DNA from: an uncultured Lachnospiraceae bacterium
Lineage (GTDB): Bacteria > Bacillota_A > Clostridia > Lachnospirales > Lachnospiraceae
Direction: 5' to 3'
Assembly (NCBI GenBank): GCA_910587495.1
Contig: CAJUMT010000125.1
Coordinates: forward strand, 1 to 10,296
DNA: 10,296 bases
Shown here piece by piece: positions 1 through 7,807 of this stretch. Position 1 is the first letter of the stretch. Every line of letters starts with the position of its first letter. The notes under the pieces were generated by a model that ran no database searches, had not been told where the DNA came from, and worked only from the letters and a program-made list of their open reading frames with translations. The translations under genes and the position numbers were made by a program.

Positions 1-42
1 AAATAATGGAAAAATAACATGATAGGAATTTCGGTAAAACTG

Positions 43-51
43 TGGTATGCT
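43..51 (+). promoter_or_regulatory. Possible extended -10 promoter element upstream of holB
   Basis: TG-N-TATGCT lies about 35 bases before the holB start and resembles an extended -10 element of a sigma-A promoter. No good -35 hexamer is visible 17 bases upstream (TAGGAA at 23-28 at best). The window begins just upstream, so transcription may equally come from earlier genes of the operon. Weak call. Confidence 0.25.
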
Positions 52-85
52 ATATACAGAAGGAAACTGAGGGAGGTGGAGTGTT

Positions 86-1075
86 ATGGCTGGATTTTCG
101 GATGTGCTGGGACATGAGCAGACGATCGCGCATATGAAGCATGCGATCAGCATGAATAAGGTATCCCACGCGTATATCATAAGCGGGGAAAAGGGCTCGG
201 GTAAGAAGCTGCTGGCAGGGATCTTTGCCCAGACGCTGCAGTGTGAGAAGAAGGAGACAGAACCATGTATGGAATGCCTCTCCTGCAAACAGGCAGTGAA
301 TCTGAATCAGCCGGATATCATCCGTGTGACTCATGAAAAACCCAATACGATCAGTGTGGAGGATATCAGGAGGCAGGTAAACGGAGACATCATGATCCGG
401 CCTTACAGCAGTCCTTATAAGATCTATATTATCGATGAGGCGGAAAAGCTGAGCGTGCAGGCGCAGAATGCCCTGCTGAAGACCATCGAGGAGCCGCCGG
501 TCTATGGAGTGATTCTGCTTCTTACGACCAATGCGGGAATGCTCCTGCAGACCATAAAATCGAGGTGCGTGACGCTGGATCTGAAACCGGTGTCCGACAT
601 GCAGGTGAAAAGATATCTTATGGATGAGGTAAAGCTTCCGGAATACCGGGCGGATATCTGTACGGCTTTTGCGCAGGGCAATGTGGGAAAGGCAAAGAGG
701 CTGGCTCTGTCGGGAGATTTCTCCGAGATGCTGGAGCATGCGCTGCATCTGGTCAAATATATCCAGGAGATGGAAGTGACGGATATGATCGCGGATCTGA
801 AGAGGATCGATACATACAAGATGGAGATCAATGATTATCTTGATATCCTGATGGTGTGGTACCGGGATGTTCTGATGTTCAAGGCCACCCGGGATGCGGA
901 CAGCCTGATCTTTGCAAATGAACTTATCAGCATCCGTGAGAAAGTAAAGAAAAGCTCTTATGAGGGGCTGGAATGCGTGCTGAAAGCGCTGGACAAGGCC
1001 AAGATCCGGCTGAATGCCAATGTGAATTTTGATATGGCTCTGGAGCTTCTGCTCCTGACCATGAAGGAGAATTAG
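86..1075 (+). CDS. holB: DNA polymerase III, delta' subunit
   Basis: This encodes the delta' subunit of the clamp loader, which with delta and tau/gamma opens the sliding clamp and loads it on DNA. The 329-residue length fits the family. The N-terminal AAA+ module shows a P-loop-like GEKGSGKK (residues 34-41), a four-cysteine zinc site (Cys53, 61, 64, 67), a Walker B-like IYIIDEAEKL (113-122), LLKTIEEPP near 130-138, and the SRC arginine-finger motif at 159-161. A helical C-terminal domain completes the protein. DnaX would be longer and carry tau/gamma regions after the AAA+ part, which are absent here. The ATG at 86 is preceded by GGGAGGTGG (71-79). The gene ends one base before the start of ricT, as in the holB-yaaT pair of other Firmicutes, so the two are probably translationally coupled. 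Confidence 0.93.
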   Translation: MAGFSDVLGHEQTIAHMKHAISMNKVSHAYIISGEKGSGKKLLAGIFAQTLQCEKKETEPCMECLSCKQAVNLNQPDIIRVTHEKPNTISVEDIRRQVNGDIMIRPYSSPYKIYIIDEAEKLSVQAQNALLKTIEEPPVYGVILLLTTNAGMLLQTIKSRCVTLDLKPVSDMQVKRYLMDEVKLPEYRADICTAFAQGNVGKAKRLALSGDFSEMLEHALHLVKYIQEMEVTDMIADLKRIDTYKMEINDYLDILMVWYRDVLMFKATRDADSLIFANELISIREKVKKSSYEGLECVLKALDKAKIRLNANVNFDMALELLLLTMKEN

Positions 1076-1076
1076 G

Positions 1077-1997
1077 ATGATAAAAGTAATCGGTGTACGT
1101 TTTCGCCGGGCGGGGAAGATCTATTATTTTTCACCGGGAAAACTGGATATTCATATAAATGACCACGTCATCGTGGAGACTGCCAGTGGGGTGGAATACG
1201 GCCTTGTGGTCATCGGTCCCAGAGACGTGGAAGACGATAAAGTCGTACAGCCTCTGAAATCAGTGATTCGTCTGACGACGGCTCAGGATGATGCACAGGA
1301 GAACGGCAACCGGGAAAAGGAAAAAGAAGCATTTAAGATCTGCCTGGAGAAGATCCGCAAACACAGGCTGGAAATGAAGCTTATTGATGCAGAATATACG
1401 TTCGATAATAACAAGGTTCTGTTTTATTTTACGGCTGACGGACGGATCGATTTCCGGGAGCTGGTCAAGGATCTGGCATCGGTTTTCAAGACCCGTATTG
1501 AGCTGCGTCAGATCGGGGTGCGGGATGAGACGAAGATTCTGGGCGGGATCGGTATCTGCGGGAGGCCTTTGTGCTGCCATACTCATCAGTCTGAATTTCT
1601 TCCGGTATCCATTAAAATGGCAAAGGAACAGAATCTGTCTCTGAATCCCACGAAGATCTCCGGGGTATGCGGACGGCTGATGTGCTGTCTGAAGCATGAG
1701 GAAGAGACTTATGAGGAACTGAACAGCCGCCTGCCGGGAGTGGGAGACCATGTGACGGCCAGAGACGGCAGCAGGGGAGAGGTGAGCTCGGTCAATGTTC
1801 TCCGTCAGATGGTGAAGGTCATCGTGACTCTGGAAAATGAAGAGAAGGAGATCCGGGAATATAAGGTGGAAGAACTGAAGTTTCGTCCCCGCCGGAAAAA
1901 AGAGAAAAATAATAAGCGCCATTCGGAGGATCGGGAATTAAAGGCTCTGGAGGATCTGGAGCGCAGGGAAGGAAAGTCGAAGCTGAATGACAACTAA
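1077..1997 (+). CDS. ricT: PSP1-domain protein, RicT/YaaT family
   Basis: This is a PSP1 C-terminal-conserved-region protein of the RicT (YaaT) family. In Bacillus, RicT with RicA and RicF forms an iron-sulfur complex that affects RNase Y-dependent mRNA processing, sporulation and competence. The 306-residue protein starts with the small beta domain (IKVIGVRFRRAGKIYYF, residues 2-18). It carries the characteristic cysteine clusters CGRPLCC (161-167) and CGRLMCC (198-204), which supply the likely Fe-S ligands. The tail (about 265-306) is highly charged and Lys/Arg/Glu-rich, a common disordered end. AAGGAG at 1064-1069, inside the end of holB, is well placed for the ATG at 1077. The 3' end overlaps rsmI by 11 bases. 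RicT partners are not in this window, so the role is inferred from family and position. Confidence 0.92.
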   Translation: MIKVIGVRFRRAGKIYYFSPGKLDIHINDHVIVETASGVEYGLVVIGPRDVEDDKVVQPLKSVIRLTTAQDDAQENGNREKEKEAFKICLEKIRKHRLEMKLIDAEYTFDNNKVLFYFTADGRIDFRELVKDLASVFKTRIELRQIGVRDETKILGGIGICGRPLCCHTHQSEFLPVSIKMAKEQNLSLNPTKISGVCGRLMCCLKHEEETYEELNSRLPGVGDHVTARDGSRGEVSSVNVLRQMVKVIVTLENEEKEIREYKVEELKFRPRRKKEKNNKRHSEDRELKALEDLERREGKSKLNDN

Positions 1998-2841
1998 GAC
2001 AGGGATGCTCTATCTGTGCGGGACGCCCATCGGCAATCTGGAAGATATGACCTTCCGGGCTGTCCGCATTCTTCAGGAGGCTGATCTGATTGCAGCGGAG
2101 GATACGAGGAACAGTATCCGGCTTCTGAACCATTTTGACATTCATGTGCCCATGACCAGCTATCATGAATATAATAAATATGAGAAGGGCCGGGTTCTGG
2201 TGAAAAAACTGCTGGAAGGGCAGAATATCGTACTCATCACAGATGCCGGAATGCCCGGAATCTCAGATCCGGGAGAAGAACTGGTCCGCATGTGCCGGGA
2301 TGCCGGGATCGGGGTGACGGCCGTACCAGGGCCAAGCGCCTGTGTGACGGCGCTTGCTCTGTCCGGACGTTCCACCAGAAGATTTGCTTTTGAAGGTTTT
2401 CTTCCTGCAGATAAAAAAGAGCGCAGGGAAGCCCTGTCAGAGCTTCAGGAAGAGACCAGGACAGTCATCCTCTATGAAGCGCCCCATCGACTGAAAAAGA
2501 CACTGTCAGAGCTTCTGGAGGCTCTGGGAGACCGAAAGCTTTCAATGTGCAGGGAACTGACAAAGCGGCATGAGGAGATATGGGAGGGGATGCTGTCAGA
2601 GGCGTGTACGTACTGTGAGAGCCGGGAGCCGAAAGGAGAATATGTTCTTGTGCTGGAGGGGAGATCCCGCCGGGAGATGGTGAAGGAGCGGCAGCAGGAT
2701 TTTCTGGAAATGCCGGTAAGCGAACATGTAAGATTTTATGAAGATCAGGGGATGGACCGTAAGGCAGCCATGAAACAGGCAGCGAAGGACCGGGGTGTGG
2801 CGAAAAGGGAGGTCTATCAGGCTCTGCTTTTGGAGGAGTGA
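1987..2841 (+). CDS. rsmI: 16S rRNA (cytidine(1402)-2'-O)-methyltransferase RsmI
   Basis: RsmI uses S-adenosylmethionine to 2'-O-methylate C1402 in the ribosomal decoding centre. The 284-residue length is normal. Family motifs are present in order: GTPIGNLED (residues 12-20), AEDTR (37-41), DAGMPGISDPG (86-96), PGPSA (114-118) and FEGFLP (135-140), the tetrapyrrole-methylase-like SAM fold. A C-terminal helical extension (about 225-284) with basic residues matches longer RsmI proteins. The ATG at 1987 overlaps the end of ricT, with the purine-rich GGAAGGAAAG just upstream inside ricT. The stop at 2839-2841 lies five bases before the next ATG. Nothing is unusual. Confidence 0.95.
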   Translation: MTTKTGMLYLCGTPIGNLEDMTFRAVRILQEADLIAAEDTRNSIRLLNHFDIHVPMTSYHEYNKYEKGRVLVKKLLEGQNIVLITDAGMPGISDPGEELVRMCRDAGIGVTAVPGPSACVTALALSGRSTRRFAFEGFLPADKKERREALSELQEETRTVILYEAPHRLKKTLSELLEALGDRKLSMCRELTKRHEEIWEGMLSEACTYCESREPKGEYVLVLEGRSRREMVKERQQDFLEMPVSEHVRFYEDQGMDRKAAMKQAAKDRGVAKREVYQALLLEE

Positions 2842-2845
2842 CAGA

Positions 2846-3583
2846 ATGGAAGCAGTCTTAAAAGAGGGAGAGCGTCTGGATGAGCTTCAGAGGAACGGCT
2901 ACAGAATCATTCAGGATCCGGAGCGGTTCTGTTTTGGGATGGACGCGGTTCTGCTGGCCGGATTTACCAGAGTCAGACAGGGGGAACGGGTGCTGGATCT
3001 TGGCACCGGTACAGGGATTATTCCGATCCTTCTGGAGGCAAAGACGAAAGGAGAAATTTTCACCGGTCTGGAGATTCAGCCGGAGAGTGCGGACATGGCA
3101 AGACGGAGTGTGGAACTCAATGGCCTGGAGGAAAGGGTCCGTATTGTGACAGGTGACATCAGAGAAGCGGACCGCCTTTTCGGAGGCGGTTCTCATCATG
3201 TGGTGACCTGTAACCCGCCGTATATGACAGATCACCACGGCCTGAAAAATCCGGCACAGCCCAAAGCCATTGCCCGGCATGAGATCCTGTGTACGCTTCA
3301 GGATGTGATATATCAGGCCTCCAGAGTGCTCATGCCCGGAGGCCGTTTTTATCTGGTGCACCGGCCGTTCCGTCTGGCGGAGATCATCACATGCCTGTGT
3401 GCTCATGGACTGGAGCCGAAGCGGATGCGGTTCGTTCATCCTTACGCGGACCGGGAACCCAATATGGTGCTGATCGAGGCGCTGAAAGGAGGGAAGCCCC
3501 GGGTGACAGTGGAAAAGCCGCTGATCATTTTCAAAGAGCCGGGGAAATATATGGATGAAATCTGTGAGGTCTATGGATACTGA
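2846..3583 (+). CDS. trmN6: tRNA1(Val) (adenine(37)-N6)-methyltransferase-like protein
   Basis: This is a class I SAM-dependent N6-adenine methylase of the TrmN6/YabB group (COG4123 type). In E. coli the homologue methylates A37 of tRNA1(Val). The N-terminus has the family pattern ending in FCFGMDAVLLAGF (about 28-40). The SAM site is VLDLGTGTGIIP (49-60), an acidic GLEIQ follows at about 74-78, and the catalytic NPPY motif is at 123-126, diagnostic for methylation of an exocyclic adenine amine. I chose the ATG at 2846 (245 residues) because TGGAGGAG at 2831-2838 is ideally placed for it. A longer reading from 2795 would run back into rsmI without need. In B. subtilis the equivalent gene also lies by rsmI. 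Substrate specificity in Gram-positives is inferred, not shown. Confidence 0.87.
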   Translation: MEAVLKEGERLDELQRNGYRIIQDPERFCFGMDAVLLAGFTRVRQGERVLDLGTGTGIIPILLEAKTKGEIFTGLEIQPESADMARRSVELNGLEERVRIVTGDIREADRLFGGGSHHVVTCNPPYMTDHHGLKNPAQPKAIARHEILCTLQDVIYQASRVLMPGGRFYLVHRPFRLAEIITCLCAHGLEPKRMRFVHPYADREPNMVLIEALKGGKPRVTVEKPLIIFKEPGKYMDEICEVYGY

Positions 3584-4991
3584 AAAAGGAAGTCAAAAGA
3601 CGGCAGAGCAGAAAAATAATTTTGCAGAAGGCAGTGTGGCGGGAAATATCATGAGTATGGCCGTCCCCATGACTGTGGCGCAGATTCTGAACCTTCTGTA
3701 TAATGTGGTGGACCGGATCTATATCGGGCATATTCCGGGTGCGGATTCCCTGGCGCTGACCGGCGTGGGGCTGACTTTTCCCATCGTCAGCATGATCTCG
3801 GCATTTGCGGGCCTGTTCGGTATGGGAGGAGCGCCGCTCTGTTCCATCTTCAGAGGAAAGGGGGACCTGAAGCAGGCGGGAAGGGTCATGCAGAATGCGT
3901 TCTGGATGCTGGTGGGGACCGGGCTTCTGATTACGGTTATCGGCTATGCGGTGGAGCGTTCGCTTCTGTACGCCCTTGGGGGCAGCGATGCCACATATGT
4001 CTATGCCGGCGCCTATCTGAAGATCTATCTGGCAGGCAGCCTGTTCGTCATGATCGGTCTGGGAATGAATCCTTTTATCAATGCGCAGGGATTCGGCCGG
4101 ATGGGGATGGTGACAGTGGCTCTGGGGGCAGTCATCAATATCGTGCTGGATCCTCTTTTTATCTTTCAGTTACATATGGGAGTCCGGGGAGCAGCATTGG
4201 CGACTGTTATCGCTCAGTTCTGTTCCGCTGTGTGGGTGCTTCTTTTCCTGACAGGGAAAAGGCCCATGCTTCGGCTTATACTGAGGCCTGAAAAACCGGA
4301 CTGGAAACTGACGGGACAGATCGTAGCGCTGGGCACTTCCAATTTTGTCATGAATTTTACCAACAGTGTGGTGCAGGTGGTGTGCAACAGACAGCTGCAG
4401 TCTTACGGCGGCGATCTGTATGTGGGTGTCATGACAGTGCTGAACTCTGTCCGGGAGGTACTGACTATGGTGGTCATCGGCATGGCAAACGGTGCGCAGC
4501 CGGTCATCAGCTTTAATTACGGAGCCGGGAAGAAGGACAGAGTCAGGCAGGGAATCAGGTTCATGACGGTCGTCAGTATTGTGTACACGTGTGCAGCATG
4601 GGCAGTGACGCTGACAATTCCGGAGCTTTTGATTAAAATGTTTAATTCGGAGGCAGAGCTTCTGGATGCAGGAGTTCCCGCCATGCATATCTATTTCTTC
4701 GGGTTTTGCTTTATGGCGCTGCAGTTCTCGGGACAGAGTACGTTCCAGGCGCTGGGACAGGCGAAATATGCGATTACATTTTCCCTGTTCCGGAAGATTG
4801 TGATTGTGGTACCGCTCACTCTTCTGCTTCCGCTGATTCCCGGTGTGGGACTTCACGGCGTCTTTCTGGCAGAGCCGATATCCAATCTTATTGGCGGGTG
4901 CGCCTGCTTTTTCACCATGCTGGCGGTGATCTGGAGGGGAAAATTAAGTGAGGGCAGCCGTACGGAACAGCGGTCAGAAGGAGAAATTTGA
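3555..4991 (+). CDS. MATE family multidrug/toxin efflux transporter
   Basis: This is a cation-coupled exporter of the MATE family with about 12 predicted membrane helices over 478 residues. The first helix region GNIMSMAVPMTVAQILNLLY (residues 30-49), followed by NVVDRIYIGH, is typical of the NorM/DinF-like MATE families. GGAPLCSIFRGKGD (91-104) matches the conserved loop after helix 2. Hydrophobic helices alternate with short basic loops to the end, and the last 15 residues are polar. The ATG at 3555 overlaps the end of the methylase gene by 29 bases. The ATG at 3573, seven residues in, is an equally possible start, and neither has a strong Shine-Dalgarno site. The stop lies two bases before the trmO ATG. 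The substrate cannot be told from sequence. Confidence 0.88.
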   Translation: MKSVRSMDTEKGSQKTAEQKNNFAEGSVAGNIMSMAVPMTVAQILNLLYNVVDRIYIGHIPGADSLALTGVGLTFPIVSMISAFAGLFGMGGAPLCSIFRGKGDLKQAGRVMQNAFWMLVGTGLLITVIGYAVERSLLYALGGSDATYVYAGAYLKIYLAGSLFVMIGLGMNPFINAQGFGRMGMVTVALGAVINIVLDPLFIFQLHMGVRGAALATVIAQFCSAVWVLLFLTGKRPMLRLILRPEKPDWKLTGQIVALGTSNFVMNFTNSVVQVVCNRQLQSYGGDLYVGVMTVLNSVREVLTMVVIGMANGAQPVISFNYGAGKKDRVRQGIRFMTVVSIVYTCAAWAVTLTIPELLIKMFNSEAELLDAGVPAMHIYFFGFCFMALQFSGQSTFQALGQAKYAITFSLFRKIVIVVPLTLLLPLIPGVGLHGVFLAEPISNLIGGCACFFTMLAVIWRGKLSEGSRTEQRSEGEI

Positions 4992-4993
4992 AA

Positions 4994-7711
4994 ATGAAAA
5001 TTATTGCGCATATTCATACAGATTTTCCCGACAAGTTCGGAATCCCCAGACAAAGCGGACTGGTGAAGGAGTTAAAAGGGGAGATTATTTTTGAACCGGA
5101 ATATCGGAATCCGGAGGCGGTGCGGGGGCTCGAGCGCTTTTCTCATATCTGGCTGCTGTGGCAGTTTTCAGAAAACAGAAAGGAGTACTGGTCGGCGACT
5201 GTAAAACCTCCCCGGCTGGGCGGAAAAAAGCGGGTGGGAGTCTTTGCCAGCCGGTCGCCCTATCGTCCCAACGGAATCGGACTGTCCTGTGTCCGTCTGG
5301 AGAGCATACGCACAGATGAGAAGCAGGGAACTGTACTGTGTGTATCAGGAGCGGATCTGATGGATGGAACGCCTGTCTACGATATCAAGCCTTATATTCC
5401 CATGTCGGACTGCCGGCCCGAGGCGACGGAGGGCTATACAGAGGAGACGCGGCTGCACAGGCTGAAGGTGGATTTTCCAGATGAGCTGCTTGGAATCTAT
5501 CCGGAGGAGAAGAGATCCGCTATACTTGGCGTGCTGGCGGAGGATCCAAGACCGGCATATGTGCAGGATGAAGAGCGGGTGTATGGACTCCGGTTTGCCG
5601 GATATGATGTAAAGTTCCGGGTTGTGGAGGATGTAGTGCGGGTGTGCGGGGTGGAGAGACTTTTACAAAAAGGAGGAAGAAGTATGTTAGTTAGCAAAAA
5701 AGACATAGTAGGGATAACAAAAGACAGAAAAAACAGCGGGGAGATCGATATAAAAGGAGGTCAAAACGTTGTTCGCGTAATAAGAGAATTTGCAAAATAT
5801 GGTTTGATTACTTTTTCAAAAGATTTGTATTTTAAGAGCACATATTATACAATACATTTTTTTAAGCCTGTTGAGACACTGCGGAATCTTTACAATCTTG
5901 GAAATGAAGTATTGATCGTATGTAGTACGGACAGTATGCGTGATTTCAAGAGCAGGACAAAGGATTTTCTTGATTATTTACTGATAACGAGCCAAGAATA
6001 TAAAAACAGACTGGATAAGATCACCTGTTTTCTGGTGGATGAAAATGAAGATATCATCTCCATCGTTAAAGATGATCGTATGGAGAATCCGGATACTCGT
6101 TTGATCGTTCCATTTTGTTACGATGAGCTGAAAAACGGACTGGATGAGGATCATTTAAAAAACAGAATGAGAGATTTTCTGTACGAAAGAGATTTGTTTG
6201 GTATCGCATCTCCGTTGAACAGTGAATCTTTGTTTTTTGGAAAAGACAGAACAAACATAATATCTGAATTATATGGAAAATATAAACAGGGCGAACAGGG
6301 AGGATTGTTTGGATTAAGGCGTATTGGAAAGACATCTGTGCTCAATCTGCTTCGGCTTCGGATCCAGAGAGAAAATGGTGTTGCTGTATATTTTGACTGT
6401 TCTCAATATCATCGATACAGATGGAATGAACTGCTGAAGCAAATTAATGACAGGATTATTTCTCAATATAAATTGTCAATTAATATTGAGGATGAAGGTA
6501 GATACGAAGAAAAACATGCCATGAAAAGTTTTGAGATCGATATAAAGAAAATATATGAGATTCTGGAAAATAAACGTATCTTGTTAATTTTTGATGAAAT
6601 AGAAAGCATCAGTTATACGACTTCGCCGTCAGAACATTGGAAAAAGGAAAATGATTCTTTATTTTTCTGGCAGGCGTTAAGGGCAATCATTCAGACTGAT
6701 AATTCATTTTTTTCTTTTTTGATTGCAGGAGTAAATCCTAAAATGGTTGAGATCGGAAGGATTAACGAATATGATAATCCTATTTTTGGAATATTCCGGC
6801 CGATATATATGGAATTGTTTGATTTTGATGATGTGAAGACCATGATTGGAGATATTGGTGCTCATTTAGGAGTTAGGTTTGAAGAGCAGGTAGTATCCAA
6901 ATTACTGGAAGATTATGGAGGTCATCCATTTTTAACCCGGCAGGTTTGCAGTAAAATGAATCGTGAATTGATGTTAAACAGAGTAGAACGGCCGGCAATG
7001 ATTTCAAGATATGCGTATTTGAAAAAATCAGATGAATATAAACTGGAAATGGTCGGAGTTATCGAGCAGATTCTTGGCGTACTTAAAATGTATTATCCTG
7101 AGGAATTTGAACTTTTGAAAAAACTGGCTTTGGATGGAAGAAAATCATTTGCAAAGGAGTTATCCCATGGAGAAAAAGAAATACAGCATTTGCGGGGATA
7201 CTGTTTGATTGAAAAAGATGATGGAGAATACTTTATACGTATCAAATCTATAGAAGAATATTTGAATGCGAAATTTGAATATGAAAAAGATATAACAGAT
7301 CAAAGCGAAAAACGCACGCGTTTGAACAGAAGAAGAGAGAAGCTGGAAAATAGGCTCAGAGAGATCATATTCTTTAATATGCAATTAAAATACGGAAAGA
7401 AAGCAAAAGAAAAACTGGTTCTGCATTTAAAAGGGACAACAACTGACAAGACACAGGAAGGAAAAATTGCAGAAGCCAGTTTAAAGAAGGCCATGGAAGA
7501 ATTATATTTCTCCCAATTGAAGGCGCTTATATTAAAAGACTGGAAAGATTATCAGAATTTATTTAATGACAGGGTGAGATTTGAACAGTTTTTTGACCTT
7601 GTCAATCAATCCAGAGGCGCGGGGGATCATGGCAGATCATTGTCAGATGAGGATGAAGCTTTATATAATATCGCATTCAGGTTTTTTGATGGTTGTCTGG
7701 CAGATTATTGA
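4994..7711 (+). CDS. trmO: TrmO tRNA t6A37 N6-methyltransferase, read in frame into an ATPase-HEPN protein
   Basis: Residues 1 to about 225 are a complete TrmO (YaeB/UPF0066). TrmO uses SAM to methylate N6 of the t6A at position 37 of threonine tRNAs. Family motifs are FSHIWLLWQF (49-58), KPPRLGG (71-77), SPYRPNGIGLS (88-98) and DPRPAY (184-189), ending with the usual beta strands near VKFRVVEDVVRVC. TrmO normally stops about here. Instead there is no stop codon: the frame passes through a short junk-like linker (VERLLQKGGRS) into the ATPase gene described separately, giving a 905-residue open frame. The ATG at 4994 is preferred over the TTG at 4988 because AGAAGGAG (4977-4984) is correctly spaced only for the ATG. 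Composition switches from GC-rich to AT-rich at about 5660, so the fusion looks like an insertion at the trmO 3' end. Whether a fusion protein is made is unknown. Confidence 0.82.
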   Translation: MKIIAHIHTDFPDKFGIPRQSGLVKELKGEIIFEPEYRNPEAVRGLERFSHIWLLWQFSENRKEYWSATVKPPRLGGKKRVGVFASRSPYRPNGIGLSCVRLESIRTDEKQGTVLCVSGADLMDGTPVYDIKPYIPMSDCRPEATEGYTEETRLHRLKVDFPDELLGIYPEEKRSAILGVLAEDPRPAYVQDEERVYGLRFAGYDVKFRVVEDVVRVCGVERLLQKGGRSMLVSKKDIVGITKDRKNSGEIDIKGGQNVVRVIREFAKYGLITFSKDLYFKSTYYTIHFFKPVETLRNLYNLGNEVLIVCSTDSMRDFKSRTKDFLDYLLITSQEYKNRLDKITCFLVDENEDIISIVKDDRMENPDTRLIVPFCYDELKNGLDEDHLKNRMRDFLYERDLFGIASPLNSESLFFGKDRTNIISELYGKYKQGEQGGLFGLRRIGKTSVLNLLRLRIQRENGVAVYFDCSQYHRYRWNELLKQINDRIISQYKLSINIEDEGRYEEKHAMKSFEIDIKKIYEILENKRILLIFDEIESISYTTSPSEHWKKENDSLFFWQALRAIIQTDNSFFSFLIAGVNPKMVEIGRINEYDNPIFGIFRPIYMELFDFDDVKTMIGDIGAHLGVRFEEQVVSKLLEDYGGHPFLTRQVCSKMNRELMLNRVERPAMISRYAYLKKSDEYKLEMVGVIEQILGVLKMYYPEEFELLKKLALDGRKSFAKELSHGEKEIQHLRGYCLIEKDDGEYFIRIKSIEEYLNAKFEYEKDITDQSEKRTRLNRRREKLENRLREIIFFNMQLKYGKKAKEKLVLHLKGTTTDKTQEGKIAEASLKKAMEELYFSQLKALILKDWKDYQNLFNDRVRFEQFFDLVNQSRGAGDHGRSLSDEDEALYNIAFRFFDGCLADY
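5671..5676 (+). promoter_or_regulatory. Strong internal Shine-Dalgarno site for the ATPase gene
   Basis: AGGAGG, within AAAAAGGAGG, ends seven bases before the ATG at 5684, an optimal spacing. It lies inside the trmO-ATPase fused frame, right at the composition change. It supports independent translation of the ATPase from 5684, even though upstream ribosomes meet no stop codon. Confidence 0.72.
5684..7711 (+). CDS. P-loop ATPase (nSTAND/archaeal-ATPase type) with probable C-terminal HEPN domain; likely defence gene
   Basis: Translated from its own start this is a 675-residue protein. Residues 1 to about 183 are an alpha/beta-looking domain I do not recognise. FFGKD (184-188) opens the NTPase: Walker A GLRRIGKTS (210-218), Walker B ILLIFDEIES (about 299-308; Asp304, Glu305), AGVNP (348-352) at the sensor strand, and GGHPFLTRQVC (412-422), all typical of AAA/STAND-like archaeal ATPases. 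Residues about 473-532 look like a winged helix. A charged helical linker follows (about 535-565), then a helical C-terminus with RGAGDH (644-649), an R-x4-H signature of HEPN ribonucleases. ATPase-HEPN layouts occur in anticodon nucleases and abortive-infection proteins, so an RNA-cleaving defence role is my inference. The gene is AT-rich, unlike its flanks. It has no visible promoter of its own and no stop codon separating it from trmO. Confidence 0.75.
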   Translation: MLVSKKDIVGITKDRKNSGEIDIKGGQNVVRVIREFAKYGLITFSKDLYFKSTYYTIHFFKPVETLRNLYNLGNEVLIVCSTDSMRDFKSRTKDFLDYLLITSQEYKNRLDKITCFLVDENEDIISIVKDDRMENPDTRLIVPFCYDELKNGLDEDHLKNRMRDFLYERDLFGIASPLNSESLFFGKDRTNIISELYGKYKQGEQGGLFGLRRIGKTSVLNLLRLRIQRENGVAVYFDCSQYHRYRWNELLKQINDRIISQYKLSINIEDEGRYEEKHAMKSFEIDIKKIYEILENKRILLIFDEIESISYTTSPSEHWKKENDSLFFWQALRAIIQTDNSFFSFLIAGVNPKMVEIGRINEYDNPIFGIFRPIYMELFDFDDVKTMIGDIGAHLGVRFEEQVVSKLLEDYGGHPFLTRQVCSKMNRELMLNRVERPAMISRYAYLKKSDEYKLEMVGVIEQILGVLKMYYPEEFELLKKLALDGRKSFAKELSHGEKEIQHLRGYCLIEKDDGEYFIRIKSIEEYLNAKFEYEKDITDQSEKRTRLNRRREKLENRLREIIFFNMQLKYGKKAKEKLVLHLKGTTTDKTQEGKIAEASLKKAMEELYFSQLKALILKDWKDYQNLFNDRVRFEQFFDLVNQSRGAGDHGRSLSDEDEALYNIAFRFFDGCLADY

Positions 7712-7807
7712 ATGGGCCGTTTTGTAATATGAAACTATCAGATTGTATGAATGGAATTCGGATAAGTGCCATAAGATAGAAGGACTGAAAATAACGGGAG
7801 TATCTAT

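Noticed and set aside
2795..2845. Upstream extension of the TrmN6-like gene into rsmI
   Set aside because: The added residues are the shadow of rsmI. TGGAGGAG is placed for the ATG at 2846.
4988..4990. TTG as the start of the TrmO frame
   Set aside because: It is only about three bases from the Shine-Dalgarno site and overlaps the MATE stop. The ATG at 4994 has correct spacing and gives the usual TrmO N-terminus.
5754..5761. Perfect AAGGAGGT inside the ATPase N-terminus
   Set aside because: No in-frame start codon follows at a usable distance. The TTG at 5769 runs into a stop two codons later. Probably chance from Lys-Gly-Gly codons.
7749..7777. Sigma-E-like promoter before spmA
   Set aside because: CATAAGAT resembles a -10, but no matching -35 is seen 13-14 bases upstream, so I did not list it.
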